Shown: piece by piece, positions 24,376-37,595 of the stretch | How positions within the stretch are numbered: position 1 is the stretch's first letter | Layout: every line of letters begins with the position of its first letter | Assembly: GCA_963693315.1 (NCBI GenBank) | Contig: OY856187.1 | Location: 377,479,241 to 377,543,240, forward strand | DNA from: Diogma glabrata | Lineage: Eukaryota; Arthropoda; Insecta; Diptera; Cylindrotomidae | DNA length: 64,000 nt | Reading direction: 5' to 3' | Notes under the pieces: generated by a model | Database searches by the model: none | What the model was told of the DNA's origin: nothing | What the model saw: only the letters and a program-made list of their open reading frames with translations | Made by a program: the position numbers and the translations under genes

Positions 24376-26767
24376 CTTGATTTGCAGGAGAACTTTTTAA
24401 ATATAATTTTAAAAATTAGCAAAAATTTACCTTTTATAGTAGCTTAAAACTTTTGTTACACAAGTAAAGACTGCAAAACAATTGAAAAAATTTATTTTAA
24501 TTCTACTAAATAATTAATATCTTTTCTGTATTCTGTAAGTATAAGAGGTTACAGTATACCTCTCGTTCTATCTTTTGCAAATATATACCATTTATCAAGT
24601 TTTTATGCTGTTTGCTTTGTTTGTTCTTTATTGAGAAAAATAATTATAAATTAGAAAATAATAATTTTACTTTTGAGCTACCTAGTTTAAGTGTGTTTTA
24701 AACAGAGTTTGAAACGCTACTTATATCACTCCTTTACTTTGTTCTTTCAGAGTGCGTAGCTTAAAAAAAATATAACGCTCCCACATACAGGAGTGAAAAT
24801 AATAAAATATCATTCTTGCTACTAAATTGAAATAAATATTTTCTTTCAAATACTGAAAACTTTTATTTTTGCTTCAAATTTGATGCTTGTCAACGTAAAA
24901 TGCTTTGAATGATTCGTTCAATTATTCATGTATTGTTAGAAAAATGAATATAAGGGATGACGTAGAGGGGCTATTCATAAATCGAATAAAAGAACAGGAA
25001 AATGTAATCTGCTCCAAAGGAGTAAAATCATTTTTTTTACATTCTAATTTTTGAATATTATTTCAAAGGATTAAAATGAGTGCTCGAATAAAGTAAAACT
25101 CTGGTTTGAAAATTTAAATATACACCGGGCAGATGTTTCTATAAACAAAGAAACCTTTTCGTTGAGATAGATCTGTTAGACATTAAAAGATATTCGCAAA
25201 ACAAAATGTAAATTATGAAAGTGAAAAAAACTGAGTTCAGTATTTCTAAGAAATTAGAAAATTATAGTTAAAACACTATTTAGTAAAAAAAATATTGAAC
25301 TAGTTTGTTCTCTCAATATAGATAAATCAACATATACATAACATTATACAAATTGCAAGAAAAAACAGTGAAGCCATTGCTTTGACTAAGATATTGCGCA
25401 AACTGTACGTAGGTAGATATAAGGCTTATTTGATTATTTCGATAATGCGGGCAAATGTGGTGGAAATATTTGTTTCGTGGTACGCTTCGTGGGACAAATT
25501 TCTCCGTGGGACAACGCAATCAAATGTGGGACATTTCGACGCAGCGTGGGACGTCCGGTCAGTTTACTACCCATAAACGTGCGTAAATTTTTCATTTGAT
25601 TCAAAATTGTACAATTATTGCGAGCTTCTTTTAAATCTATAAGAAAAACCTACCACAAAAAATAATAGTTTCTCCCTCCCTGTGACTGTATAAAAAAATG
25701 AACAAAGATTGACGTTTAGGATACGTTTTGGATTTTATTATAACCAACCAAACATATGATTTTTGCTATTTTATGAATTAAGAATTATAGTCCATATAGC
25801 GATAAGAATTTGTCAGCAAGTTTTCATAACATACTTTGAAAATATTTACATAACTTAAATATTTGTTCGTGTCTTTAGAAAATATTGCTTGTCCATTATA
25901 AAACATTCACTATTATAAAATCACTGGAAATAACACAAAAAATTTAAATTACTCTCGTAATTATTTTCATTCATTTTATAAAAATTAGCACAACTATCAA
26001 GAAAACCGATATGTTCTAGGATTTTACAATTAGAAATGTTTTTAATTTATTGTTTTTAAAAAAGTCTTGTAAAGTTTGTACAATATGATATAGATAAAAA
26101 AACAGGGCCAAACAGTCAGGGTTCTCCAAATAAGTGGGATATAATTAGGTTGTGTTCTCCTGCATGTACTTACTTTTAAGTTTATATAAATTACCAATGA
26201 CCAATAACAATTGAAATTTTAATGTTAAATACTGCACTAGGAAATCTCGAGGAACCCTATACTAATGAAATATTTTGTTTCCTCTGGCTTAGACACGAAT
26301 ATCTTATAAACAAAACACTATCGTACAATAGAATGTTGTCAAAATACGCACCCACGGCGTTTTTGGAAGAACGATCGTGTTCTGTTTATAAAACTGATTT
26401 CATCAGAAGATTAGATGCATTACGACCGCCTTTCGTATCGGCGGCGCTCTATTCAATACAAAGAACGATAACGGTTTGAATATTGTGGTGAACCGTACTT
26501 TAGTCGGGCCAAAATAATATGTAACGTAATAATTATGTTATCAGATATATTTCAATTAATAGTATGCGATAAAATTGGTATATTAGCTAAGTAAATCTTC
26601 TAAAAATTAGACGAATTTACAAAATAACAGTGCATCAAAATTTTTATAGTGTATAATTTTTATATAGTGTAAACGATTGGATGGTTTTATTGAATCGATG
26701 TATTGATAGTATCAGATCCTTGGGGGGGGCCAATGCCCCCCCCAGCCCTACCCAATTGACGCCTCTG
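24376..26767. other. Right part of the hAT element, unassigned
   Basis: Long AT-rich stretch upstream of the transposase start. A repeated GTGGGAC motif around 25490-25550 is noticeable, and an 85-codon plus-strand frame at 26222-26479 has no recognisable domain. I see no second gene. Confidence 0.35.
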
Positions 26768-27805
26768 ATTTTCATATATTTTTTTTGACAAACTAGCATC
26801 TTAAGATTACTTGATTTGATTTGTAAATTTGGTGTTTTTAAAAAAATGTTGTCTTTTTAATAACTGAGTATTATTTTAGTAAATATATCAAATAACGTGT
26901 ATGATGTACGCGAGCTGTTTTATATTGTTACGTTTCTCAACTCTACTTCGATTGGCCTTACTCTCAATTCGATGAACGCAATTCCCCAAATCTCCTTCTC
27001 GATTTGATCACTAATTAGTAAGCAAAACACCAGGTTTTATTAAGTATTCAACTCCTTAATTGTTTCAGAACAACAGAAAAACAATGCAGCTCAATCAATA
27101 TTCGTAACTAGAATATTCTTCTAACAGCTTCGAAACTCAACGGTTTATTGTAGAAATTTTCAGTACACAGAGTCCAAAATAATACACAAAATACTTCTAT
27201 TAAAGAACACTTAAAACTTTATTTAAAAAAACTGTTTTAAAAATAAATTCTATTTACACGATTTTATATGCACGGTAGAACGTTTAGTTTACAAATAATT
27301 ATTCTGCCTAAAATACCTGCTTAAATACTAAATTCCGTACAATCGGGAAAAATCGATTTAACCTTTAGTTATCGGTAACGTTCCATAAGGCGAAATAACG
27401 AATACTTTTAATATGTCCTTCAACTGTATAAAAAAAGGTTAAAACAAATCCAACAAAAAAATGTTTTTAACCCAAAAATAACAACAACAATTCTATTCAT
27501 TTCATTCGTTTGTTGTTGTGTTTTGTTTTGTTGAACATCAATCAATGATCATCGTTATGAAGATGCTACAGGGTGTTTCATTTATGTTGAATTTGATTGT
27601 GTTCAACGTTGTTTTTCGATATGATTTTGTTAAAACCGTAACAATATCTATACTTTGAAGTTATGCTATTTCATGTTACAATAACAATTATAGCCAAGAA
27701 AAGGCAATAGTTAAACGTAAACTGAAGTATATAATGCATATCAGAACACTGTATTTGGAAAACTGGTGATAGAGTTCGGTAATGCATTAGTGTCTGTTAT
27801 ATTTA

Positions 27806-30800
27806 TCATTGATAAAATTCAAAATTTTCTTGTGGTTCCTCTTCGATATTATTTTTAAACATATATAAATCTGTAATAATGTTATCCTCCAGTTGTAGTA
27901 CAATTTTATCGTCTTGTAAAGTGAACATACAATCCATGTTGTACTGAACAATATTTTCTTGAATTGTATTTTCTTGCATGAACATTATAATTGGTTTTGA
28001 GGTTTTAAAAGAAAATGAACTTAGTTTGTTTTCGATTATTTGTTTCTCTGCATACAAGATCGGAAAATAGTCTGATGTAAAACTGTTGATAACATAGAGG
28101 TGCTATAATTTAAAAAATATAAATTAATTATATTTTTATGTTAATGCAAAAATATAAATATAAATTTTGAGCTTAGTTTAGAGATGAATTTTATTTAATA
28201 TTAGTGAAAATTTGAAGTTTGAAACATTGTTTCTATCAAAAGCTTATAAACATAGCTGGACTCTTTAAAATGACGACCTAAATTAAGGACGATCGGTGGT
28301 TTTTGACAAAAATCACTTTAAGGTGTACGTTTATGTTGTTCAGAATGTGTGTCTTTATACCTGGCCGTTAATTAATCGAGTGGTGGAAATCAATGCTAAA
28401 CATGTTGATTTGATATGTTAGACGCCCCCTTAAAGAAATTGTTTTTTGGTGAAAAAACACGTGGAAAATTTTTTTTTCAATAAAAAGAAACAGAAATGTT
28501 CATATGATTTTTTCTTTGTATCTGCATATTTCACGAGATATTAAAAAAAATCTATATGATTTTATCAAAAAATGAAATCCTACAATTTTGCAGCACGTGT
28601 TCTTTTTATTTAAAAAAATATGCCCACATGTTTTTTCACCAAAAAGAAGCCTTTCAGGGGACGTCTGAGAAAATTTAATTTTTAACGACCAGTCATGTAT
28701 ATATTCGAGGTGCATCTGCGTTCACATACAGCATCCTCACCGTAAACATCATTTTGGACTTTTTATAGTGTAAGAGCAACACATATCGTATTTCTTCAGA
28801 AATTTCGCATCCCTACCCAAAATTCTTGCAGGAAAATTATATAGGAACTTACATGATCATGATCATTTCTTGTAGAGAATTGGGACAAAAGGTTTACAAG
28901 ATCATACAAGATTCACATAGGATCTTTTATAGTTCATGTAAGATCCTAATAAAAATTCCTACAAGAATTTTTGCCAGGGTAGGAACTTACATGATCATGA
29001 TCATTTCTTGAAGAGAATTGGGACAAAAAGTTCACAAGATCATACAAGATCATACAAGATTCACAAAGGATCTTTTAAAGTTCATGTTAGATATAAACAA
29101 AAATTCGTACAAGAGTTTTTGCCAGGGTTGTTTTCAAGCGAATCAAATTATGAATTATAAAACTGACAAAACGAAAAATGTAATCTGAAACGTTCGTTAT
29201 AGACACAATCGAATCATGGTGATGCAGATATAAGGCCAACAACACCATCTAGTGACAAAAACCGGCGTATATAGAACGTACCAAGGTTAAAGAGTACAAA
29301 CACTTGAATGTAAGGATTTAAGAGAAATTATAAGTTTTTATTATAAGCCAGAATGTGCCGAATGAAGGAACAATGTTAATTTTATATAACAATTGAGAAA
29401 AATAAAATAAACTTACTGTTAAATTATGTTGCGAATCCAATATCTTCAGTAACTTTTCATCGCCTGAATCTTTCCAATCGTTAAAAGATATAATTTCATA
29501 TTCGGAAGAAATCCTTTCAATATTTGCCAAATCATCCCAATTTAAATATATATTTTGAAGCTCTAATAATTTCTTCGAATAGCTTAAAATTATTTTTGGA
29601 CATCGGTTCAAAGTGTTGTCATAAATGTTTTCAAATAATTTATGAATATCTGAGAATTTATACTCCGAACGCCAAGAATATTGATTGAAAAATTCACCAT
29701 AGTTAATTTCGAATATATCGTCAGTTAAAATAATTTCAGAAAAGTGAGTTTCTCTGCACCCAAAGATTTTCCAATCAATATTTAATATATGTTTTATATT
29801 AAATTTAAATTTCACAATTGGTTTAAGTGACAGTATTTTTAAAATTGTGTCTCCATCTATATTACTATCACTACTAAGATCCAGTGAATCGCCATTGATA
29901 GGCGGGGTTATATTTAACGATAAATTGTTAATTGCATCACTAAGATTTACGTTATCACTTTCTTTAATCTTTGGACACAGTGCCTGCATCGCCTTTCTTG
30001 CACCTACCTTGTCTACTTCCTTAATATTCCAAGGGTTTACGTGTAGAATTTTTAAATCTGCACCGTACAACCATAAAAAATATAACAAGTAATCTACATG
30101 TACATTTTTTTTGTTCGTCTTTTCTAAATATAACGTCAAATCGAATTTCTCAAAGACTTTTTCGTTTTCATTAAGTATATTAAAACTACTTTCGATTGTA
30201 AAATCGATGTCTGTAAAATTATGTAAGTCCACAAATGCCAATTTCAATCCAATCAAATCAAATATATTCCATGTTTTTAAATTGTATAAACGTATTTGAT
30301 CCAGAATGAGGGAAACAATGAGTGTTGTTTCCCTAAATGTTGGTATTTTAGCCAAACTCGTATAATATCTTCGATGCCATGGCATGGCTTTTTTAATAAA
30401 TAATTTAGAATTAAAATTGTTGTTATATAAGCAACCTAAAGCCATTTCAAACATTTCCAGTTTAACATTTTCTGTAAATTCAATCAAATGCAACGATAGT
30501 TGTTTGTTATACGAATATATCGTTTTTTTGGAAGCAATGCAACATAGTAGTTTATTCCACGTAGTACTATCGTGTTCTTGTTTAAAAATCTAAAATTTAA
30601 AAACAGAAAAGAAGAAAAACCGAAATCACCTATTACAATTTAATCACTAAAGCACAGACTGTGAAGCAATTACATAGCTATTAACAACAAAATCACATCT
30701 GTAAGCTTACCTCCTTAAAACGAAATATTTCATCGCTTAATATATAAAAAAAAAAATTCGAGTTCCATGGAATGGTATATTTGAGCTGCATTGGCATATC

Positions 30801-31164
30801 AAAGACAGCATGTCCGTCGGAAATGGGATCTAATTTCATTTCGACTAATTTCACATCAGTAAATTGATTCAAATCATCCTTTGAAGATACTACGAAAACC
30901 GATTGAATGATTTCATTAAAATCCGGCATCTATACACAAGAGTGAGTAAAACTATATTTCAAAATTTAATTAACATTCCTGTTGGTAAAAATAATCTAAC
31001 TTTTACATACCTGACTTATCATTGAAAATGTTTCGAAATCGAAATATAAATTTGGTGGTTGTTTCTTTTCGGTTTCATCTAAAATAATTTTATTTTTAAA
31101 TAGATAACTCGAATAATAATTGTATTAGTTATTAACCAAACCTACCCATAAAGAAAGTATCCAT
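27806..31164 (-). CDS. Array gene copy 3: five-exon gene for unrecognised 591-aa protein (intact)
   Basis: Exons 31164-31146, 31078-31011, 30929-30711, 30589-29417 and 28102-27806, each the same length as in copy 1 and with the same phases and GT-AG sites, giving 591 codons without a stop. By eye it differs from copy 1 at about 15 residues: two in exon 3 (S to P, F to S), nine in exon 4 (for example F to S in ETHFxEI, N to H in DSQxNL) and four in exon 5. The open frame across five exons in two copies is the best evidence that this is a real gene and not repeat noise. No domain recognised. Weak leucine-rich character as in copy 1. Confidence 0.75.
28418..28700. mobile_element. MITE in intron 4, copy 3
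   Basis: Same element as at 5262 and 16595, almost identical to the copy 2 version. Confidence 0.5.
28795..29130. repeat. Minisatellite in intron 4, copy 3
   Basis: Two periods of the GATCATACAAGATTCA repeat. GATCATACAA is doubled rather than tripled as in copy 2. Confidence 0.55.
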
Positions 31165-31789
31165 TTTTCTTTAGTTTGAATATATATCGATATATAATTT
31201 TAATATATTTAGGTTTAAACATAAGATAAGATATATTAACACTATGAGCTCTACAAACTAGAATATTTGACTAAGTTCTAAAAGCTTATCAGTTTTGCAA
31301 TTAAAAACATACTAATATAATGATTTATCAATTATCCATACATTGACAATTGTATAACTTCAACCGGGCATATAAAATTTACCTTCTATTGCGTTCTATT
31401 AAGTTTTGTTTGCGAAATAAAATTCGACAGATATGTGTTGCTGAAGCTGATTTATAACAAAACTATGTTACAATGCGTTTATAATCTAATTTTTTTGAAC
31501 AAATATAATCACGTATGGGTTCAAAACTTCTGGTTTGAGATGTTTTGATTGAGTTATACTGCAATCCCTACAACTACATGCTGAAAATAGCAATAGACAT
31601 GAATTTGATGTTGAGATGACTGTAGAATCTACCACCGTTCCCGGATATAATTCAACTAATATTTAAGAATAACCCACTTTTAAGGGGCTCCTTTGCTAAG
31701 TAACTCTAGCCTTGGTGTATAATGTATATTTGAACATTTTTTTATTCTCCACCCCATCCTCTAGCTTCTGATTTTGCTCCTATGGTTGC

Positions 31790-32510
31790 TTGATTGCATA
31801 TTCCAAGACCACCATTGGAATCAGTATCCTCGATTCATAGAAAAACCAATATTTCTTATGCATATTTGAACATTTCCCTAATTTTAGACCCAAACTTTTA
31901 TCCTCTAATTTCTTGCCTGACCCCCAAATACTAATTTCAGCATCACCATTGCATTCAGTACCCTCAATTTATCCAAAATCGGTACCCATAATATATTTTC
32001 GGCTTTCAACCCAAACTCCCACCCTTTAGTGACACCCTCATATTTTTGATCCCAATTTAAACATCACTGTTGGATTCAGCGTCTTCAAGTATGTTGAAAT
32101 CAATAATAATGACGATAATTTTGATTCTATTCATGACCAGACCCTCAACCCCACCCCTTATTGCACTACCCTGAGTCGGGTCAACAATTTTACCATCACC
32201 ATTGAACTCAGCATCCTCGATTATGTAAAAATCGATAATAATGACAACAATTTCGATACTTTATACCGTACCCCCGGATACGGTTATACCGTACCCCCCC
32301 CCCCTTCGCTCCTCCCACCTATTATCCCCTCCCCCCACCCTACCCTGAGTCTGACCCCAATTTTTATTATGACGATAATTTCGATATTTTTTATAACCGA
32401 CCCCTCAACCTCCACCCCTTTTTGGACTACCCCGAGTCCGGCCCCCATTTTTATCATCATCATTGAACTGAGCATCCCCGATTATATTGAAATCGACACC
32501 AAACATGACA
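31790..32510. repeat. C-rich minisatellite, copy 3
   Basis: Counterpart of 8560-9235, with an extra short duplication GGATACGGTTATACCGTACC-like near 32272-32296 and a 12-C run. Confidence 0.6.
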
Positions 32511-33902
32511 TGCAAAAATAATATTTTTTTCTACCATAAGGGTACCCCCTTGGGAGAAAAAAATGGTTATGTCACCGATCAGGGGGTAATATGGGGGATT
32601 GTGTTTGTTATAAAATTCTGATTCTAACGATACCCCACATAACATATTTTACTCATTTAATGTGTCAAGCCCGCACGATTTCGGACTCGTCAAGAACAGG
32701 CGCCTCACAAAGTATAAAATATGTGGTAATCATCACATGATCATGGGGACTATTCTGATAGGTTGCAAACATTGTTCAGTATAAATCTTTTTCCAACCAG
32801 TTGGACTAATTCTGCTGTTTCCAAGCCACAATTGAATTTGATAAAAATTTTCTTTTAATGTGCTCATTTAAAACATCTTCAGTAGGAACCAATAATGATA
32901 ATTTAATGGGACTGCTTTTTGTGGTAGTTTCAATAAAGGAATCACATCGCATCTTGTCAAGATACTTTTCCAAGTCTTTTAAAATCAATTTGACTGTATA
33001 TCTGCTACAATTCCATGTAGCAGTATTTAAAAATTAGTCAAATGCTCAGTCGTTATTGAACAAAAAAGTTATTGAAAAAATAGACTTTCTATTGGACAAG
33101 TTCTCTTTTTCACTTCAATAGTTTCAAACACTGGTGGGTGACCGATTTTGATGAAACTTGGTGTATGTTAGGTTTTTCCTGAACTTACATAAACTTATCC
33201 CATCCCATCATCTCATCTTTTGATTTGTTTCTTTCGGTTAAACTTTTTTTCTTCCACTTTTATAGTAATTTTGATTTTAATTTGTAAATTTGGTGGATTT
33301 AAAAAAATGTTGTCTTTTTAATAACTCAGTATTATTTTAGTAAATATATCAAATAACGTGTATAATGTACGCGAGCTGTATTATATTGTTACCATTCTGA
33401 ACTCTACTTCGATTGGCCTTACTCTCAATTCGATGAACGCAATTCCCCAAATCTCTTTGTGGTTTCGATCACTAATTAGTGAGCAAAACACCAGGTTTTA
33501 TTAAGTATTCAACTCAAATTTTCAGTACACAGAGTCCAAAATAATACATAAAACTTTATTTAAAAAAACTGTTTTAAAAATAAATTCTATTTACACGATT
33601 TTATATGCACGGTATAGCGTATAGTTTACAATTAATTCATTCTACCTAAAATAATTGTTTTAATACTAAATTCCGTACAATCTAAAAAAATCGATTTACC
33701 GGTAATGTTCCATAAGTCGAAATAACGAATACGAAAAAGAACAACAACAATTCTATTCATATCATTCTTTTGTTGTTGTGTTTATTTTGTTGAACATCAA
33801 TCAATGATCACGATGATCACAATGATCACGATGAATATGCTATAGGGTGTTTCATTTATGTTGAATTGAATTATGTTCTACGTTGTTTTTCGATATGATT
33901 TT

Positions 33903-34400
33903 GACGTCGGGGTCACCAATTATAGCTTGTCATTCGCGCTATATAATATAATAAATTTACTCCAATCCCAAAACTATGTATCTTGCTTTAATAATCCCAA
34001 TATAATATCTCCAATCTCAATTCATTTATTTCATAATTGCTTAAATTTCCATCAACATAATTAAAACAGCATAATATCCATAACATTATAATTTATTATT
34101 AATCCTTATTGTTATCTAACATATTATTTTAATAAATTTATTCATTAAAATCGACATTTAAATCGAGTTTAAACGATGAAAACAAACTTAGAAATACATC
34201 CTCGATTAGAGAAACAGTATTATAATAACTAGACGTTTATTCACAAGAACATAAATTGAACAAATCACATTAATATGATTTATAAATGTTAAGTGTACAT
34301 TTAATAATAAAATTCATTTTTTATAAAAACTTGAAAAAAAACAAAACTAATCATAAAGCTTATGAACAAAAAATCTGACTATATAAATGGAACTAGAAGA
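33903..34400 (-). mobile_element. Probable LTR remnant with primer-binding site
   Basis: The unit sequence breaks at 33903 and resumes near 35104. The insert starts with ACGTCGGGGTCACCA. Read on the minus strand this is TGGTGACCCCGACGT, which looks like an LTR-retrotransposon primer-binding site just after an LTR 3' end. The following 480 bp are non-coding with AATAAA-type signals on the minus strand, fitting an LTR. No internal coding region remains. Assignment rests on the primer-site resemblance only. Confidence 0.4.
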
Positions 34401-34410
34401 GTAAATTTTA

Positions 34411-34775
34411 TTACTAGTGCGAATGCGTTTTCAAACAAAAGATAGTTTACAGGCACGACCGTACGGAGTGCTGCAATAACTCGCGTTTGGAAAACGCATT
34501 CGCACAAGTAATACGCACTATTTTTGTAACAAATGCATAAAATTTATAAATATTAATGTCATTGTTATTTAATCATTTATTTACCATAAGTTATAAACAA
34601 ATTTAACAGATTTAAATAATTAAAGTGCGCCATCTTCGTTGTAATAGTTGTAAATTATACTAGCTCGAAAAAAATAAACATAAGAATTCAACTACGGCTT
34701 TTATAAAAAAAACATAGTAATCCAACTAAGAGCTGTCAAAATTGTAAACTTTGGAAACCCAAATAAATTGTTTTT
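34411..34775. mobile_element. Dispersed hairpin-ended element (inverted copy at 60845-61130)
   Basis: TTACTAGTGCGAATGCGTTTT at the left and GGAAAACGCATTCGCAC near 34490 form a hairpin of about 100 bp. The next 280 bp, to AAAGTTTGGAAACCC-like sequence near 34765, match the reverse complement of 60845-61125 closely. It is a dispersed element inserted within the LTR-like block. Confidence 0.6.
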
Positions 34776-35929
34776 TCTTGCAATTCAAATGATGCAAGGT
34801 GTTTAAGTTGTTTTTACTAAATGGTAAGTTATTAAAATTATTATTTTGATATTTTAGTGCTATAAAAATATTATACATAGGATAGATTTAACTACAAATC
34901 TCACATGCAGGCGGCGTGCGTGCCAGGCATACAAAATATTTTGTGGTCATATGTGCGGAAAAAGTAGATTTTTCTTTATTCTATTCTAGTACAAAATTGA
35001 ATATTTTTTCATGCCATGTGTTACAAAAAAAACTTTTTGTTTCTTTTTTCATAGACTACTAAATCTAAAAAACATATTTGAATTTTAGTTGCACCATACG
35101 CCACAACAATATCTATATTTTGAAGTTATGCTATTTCATGTTACAATAACAATTATAGCCAAGAAAAGGCAATAGTTAGACGTGAACTGAAGTATTTAAT
35201 GCATATCAGAACACTATATTTTGCAAACTGGTGTAGAGTTCGCTAATGTATTAGTGTCTGTTATATTTATCATTGATAAAATTCAAAATTTTCTTGTGGT
35301 CCTCTTCGATATTATTTTTAAACATATATAAATCTGTAATAATGTTATCCTCCAGTTGTAGTACAATTTTATCGTCTTGTAAGTGAACACACAATCCTTG
35401 TTGTACTGAACAATATTTTTTTGACTTGTATTTTCTTGCACGGAAATTATCTTTAGAATTGAGGTTTAAAAGAAAATGAACTAAGTTTGTTTTTAATTAT
35501 TTGTTTCTCTGCTACAAGATCGAAAATAGTCTGATGTAAAACTGTTGATAACATAGAGGTGCTATAATTTAAAAAATATAAATTAATTATATTTTTATGT
35601 TAATATAAAAATATAAATATAAATTTTGAACTTAGTTTTAGAGATGAATTTTATTTAATATTAGTGAAATTTTGTAGTTTGAAACATTGTTTCTATATGA
35701 AGCTTATAAACATAGGTGTACTCATTAAAATGACGACCTAAATTAAGGACGATCAGAAGTTTTTGACATACATCCACTTTAAGGTGTACGTTTACATTAT
35801 TCAGAATGTGTGCCTTTAGACCTGGTCGTTAATTAATCATTCTCTATGATAGCTATAGAAAACGGTCAACATGGTATCTGAGGATAATTTAAAACTATTG
35901 AGTCAAGTGGTGGAAATCAATGCTAACAT

Positions 35930-36245
35930 GTTGGTTTGATTGTTAGACTGGTCGTTTAAATTTAAATTTTCTCAGAAGCCCTCTAAACAATTGTTTTTTG
36001 GTGAAAAAACACGTGGAAACATTTTTTTCAGTAAAAAGAAATAAAAATGTCATATGATTTTTTTTTTGTATCTGCATATTTCACGAGATATCAAAAAAAT
36101 CCATACGATTTTATCAAACTTGAAATCCTACAATTTTGCAGCACGTGTTCTTTTTATTTAAAAAAATATGCCCACATATTTTTGTCACTAAAAGAAGCCT
36201 TCAGGGACGTCTGAGAAAATTTAATTTTTAACGACCAGCCATGTA
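35930..36245. mobile_element. MITE in intron 4, copy 4, with the longest arms
   Basis: Here both arms begin CTGGTCGTT (left, 35948) and its inverse AACGACCAG (right, 36227), and run through AAATTTTCTCAGA to GGTGAAAAAACACGTGG, about 100 bp each. Copies 1-3 lack the outer 30 bp of the left arm, so this copy shows the more complete element. Confidence 0.6.
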
Positions 36246-36409
36246 TATATGCGAAGTGCATCTGCGTTCACATACATACATCATCCTCACCGTAAACATT
36301 GACTTTTATAGTGATCGTATTTCCTCAGAAATTTAGCTTATTTTCAAGCGAATCAAATTACGAATTATAAAACTGACAAAACGAAAAATGTAATCTGAAA
36401 CGTTCGTTA

Positions 36410-37106
36410 AATTAACCTTAAATTATAAAATATACAGGATAAGTAATATTTGTGTATCTACAATATAAAAACTATAAAAAATTGAAGCTATTTCTAAATT
36501 GAAATTTTGCATTGAAAATAATTTTCACAAAAGAAAAGGCTCCTGTAAAAATAAACACAAAAATACAGGGTCCCATGCAGCATTTTTATCTCTTTCCATT
36601 TATAGAAAAAAAATATATTATTATTCTTCTATTGCCAGAAAGAAGTAACTGCAAATAATCTATATTTCATTTTAATTTCATCCTAAATTAAAACAAAACC
36701 TGAAACAGTAAACCATTAAACAATATCCATTTCATTTTAAATTTAATTAAATGAAAACAAAACCAAAGCGCACATGATAAAATTTTAGTTAGGATCAAAT
36801 TTTCAGTTTTAATATTATCAGTTTTATTTTAATCGAAATACTTTGACAAACATAAAATAAAATTGAATAGGTTGGTCATTCTCCAATCGGTAAAAATGTT
36901 AAATACAAAATTTCTACATAAGTCTGTTATTTTGTAGCATATTTGGTCAAGCAAGGGAAAACTCGATGGTATTTAAAGTTCTAGGCTACTGTGTTTTTTC
37001 AGTGCAAATACATTCACGTTAAAATCGCACACTACTTTATGTAAATAAAAATAACTTCAACTTAAAAAGATATTACTTATCCTGTGTATTTTATAATCTA
37101 AGGTTT
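36410..37106. mobile_element. MITE of about 0.7 kb with ~42-bp terminal inverted repeats
   Basis: The unit sequence CGTTCGTTATAGACACAATC is split here. The insert starts AATTAACCTTAAATTATAAA and ends with the inverse of TAAACCTTAGATTATAAAA. The arms continue through ACAGGATAAGTAATAT on both sides. No coding frame. A TA or TTA target duplication is possible from the flanks. Confidence 0.65.
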
Positions 37107-37542
37107 AGACACAATCGATATCATAGTGATGCAGATATAAGGCCAACAACACATCTAGTGACAAAAAACTGCGTATATAGAACGTACCAAGGTAAAGAGT
37201 ACAACACTTGAATGTAAGGATTTAAGAGAAATTATATGTTTTTGGTATGAGCCAGAATGTGCCGAATATAGGAACAATGTTTATTTTATGTAACAATTGA
37301 GAAAACTCAATAAACTTACTGTTAAATTATTTTGCGATCCAATATCTTCAGTAACTTTTCATCGTTTGAATCTTTCCAATCCTCAAAAGCTAAAGAGTGT
37401 TATTGGATTTCTATATCAATCTGGGCCATACTTTCAGAAATGATTTTTTATAACAAGGACTCATGTACCCCGGCCAGAATTTTCAGAAAAAATCTGGACA
37501 CTTTGATCTATACGTGGTAAAAAGATCAGGTGGTGTACATGA

Positions 37543-37595
37543 GTCCTTATATATGAAATCTAGTTTGACCCAAGCTAGATTTCATATATAAGGAC
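37543..37595. repeat. Perfect 21-bp stem hairpin
   Basis: GTCCTTATATATGAAATC (from 37543, 21-bp arm) and its exact reverse complement (37575-37595) are separated by an 11-nt loop, TTTGACCCAAG. A wider inverted pair, AGGACTCATGTAC near 37456 and GTACATGAGTCCT near 37535, overlaps it. Confidence 0.8.

Larger units (their letters stand above)
23509..26767 (-). mobile_element. hAT-superfamily transposon, internally deleted, with 8-bp target duplication
   Basis: The ends are CAGTGGCGTCA (left) and TGACGCCTCTG (right), an 11-bp inverted repeat with one mismatch. They are flanked by perfect 8-bp duplications ATTTTCAT at 23501-23508 and 26768-26775. The empty site is seen at 14519 and 3145 (AATGATTTTCATA). 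Inner G-runs (GGGGGGGG near each end) extend the inverted symmetry. Total length is 3,259 bp. A decayed transposase lies on the minus strand near the left end. The 2.4 kb from 24376 to the right end carries no frame I can assign and may include other inserted sequence. Confidence 0.85.
21373..33044. repeat. Tandem unit, copy 3, with two large insertions
   Basis: Continuous with copy 2 at the left. It is interrupted by a GGGTTCCG element (21531-23350) and a hAT (23509-26767). Just after the hAT, compared with copies 1 and 2, several hundred bases are missing (sequence corresponding to 14570-15010). The rest matches the unit, including the gene, intron MITE and minisatellites. Confidence 0.85.
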
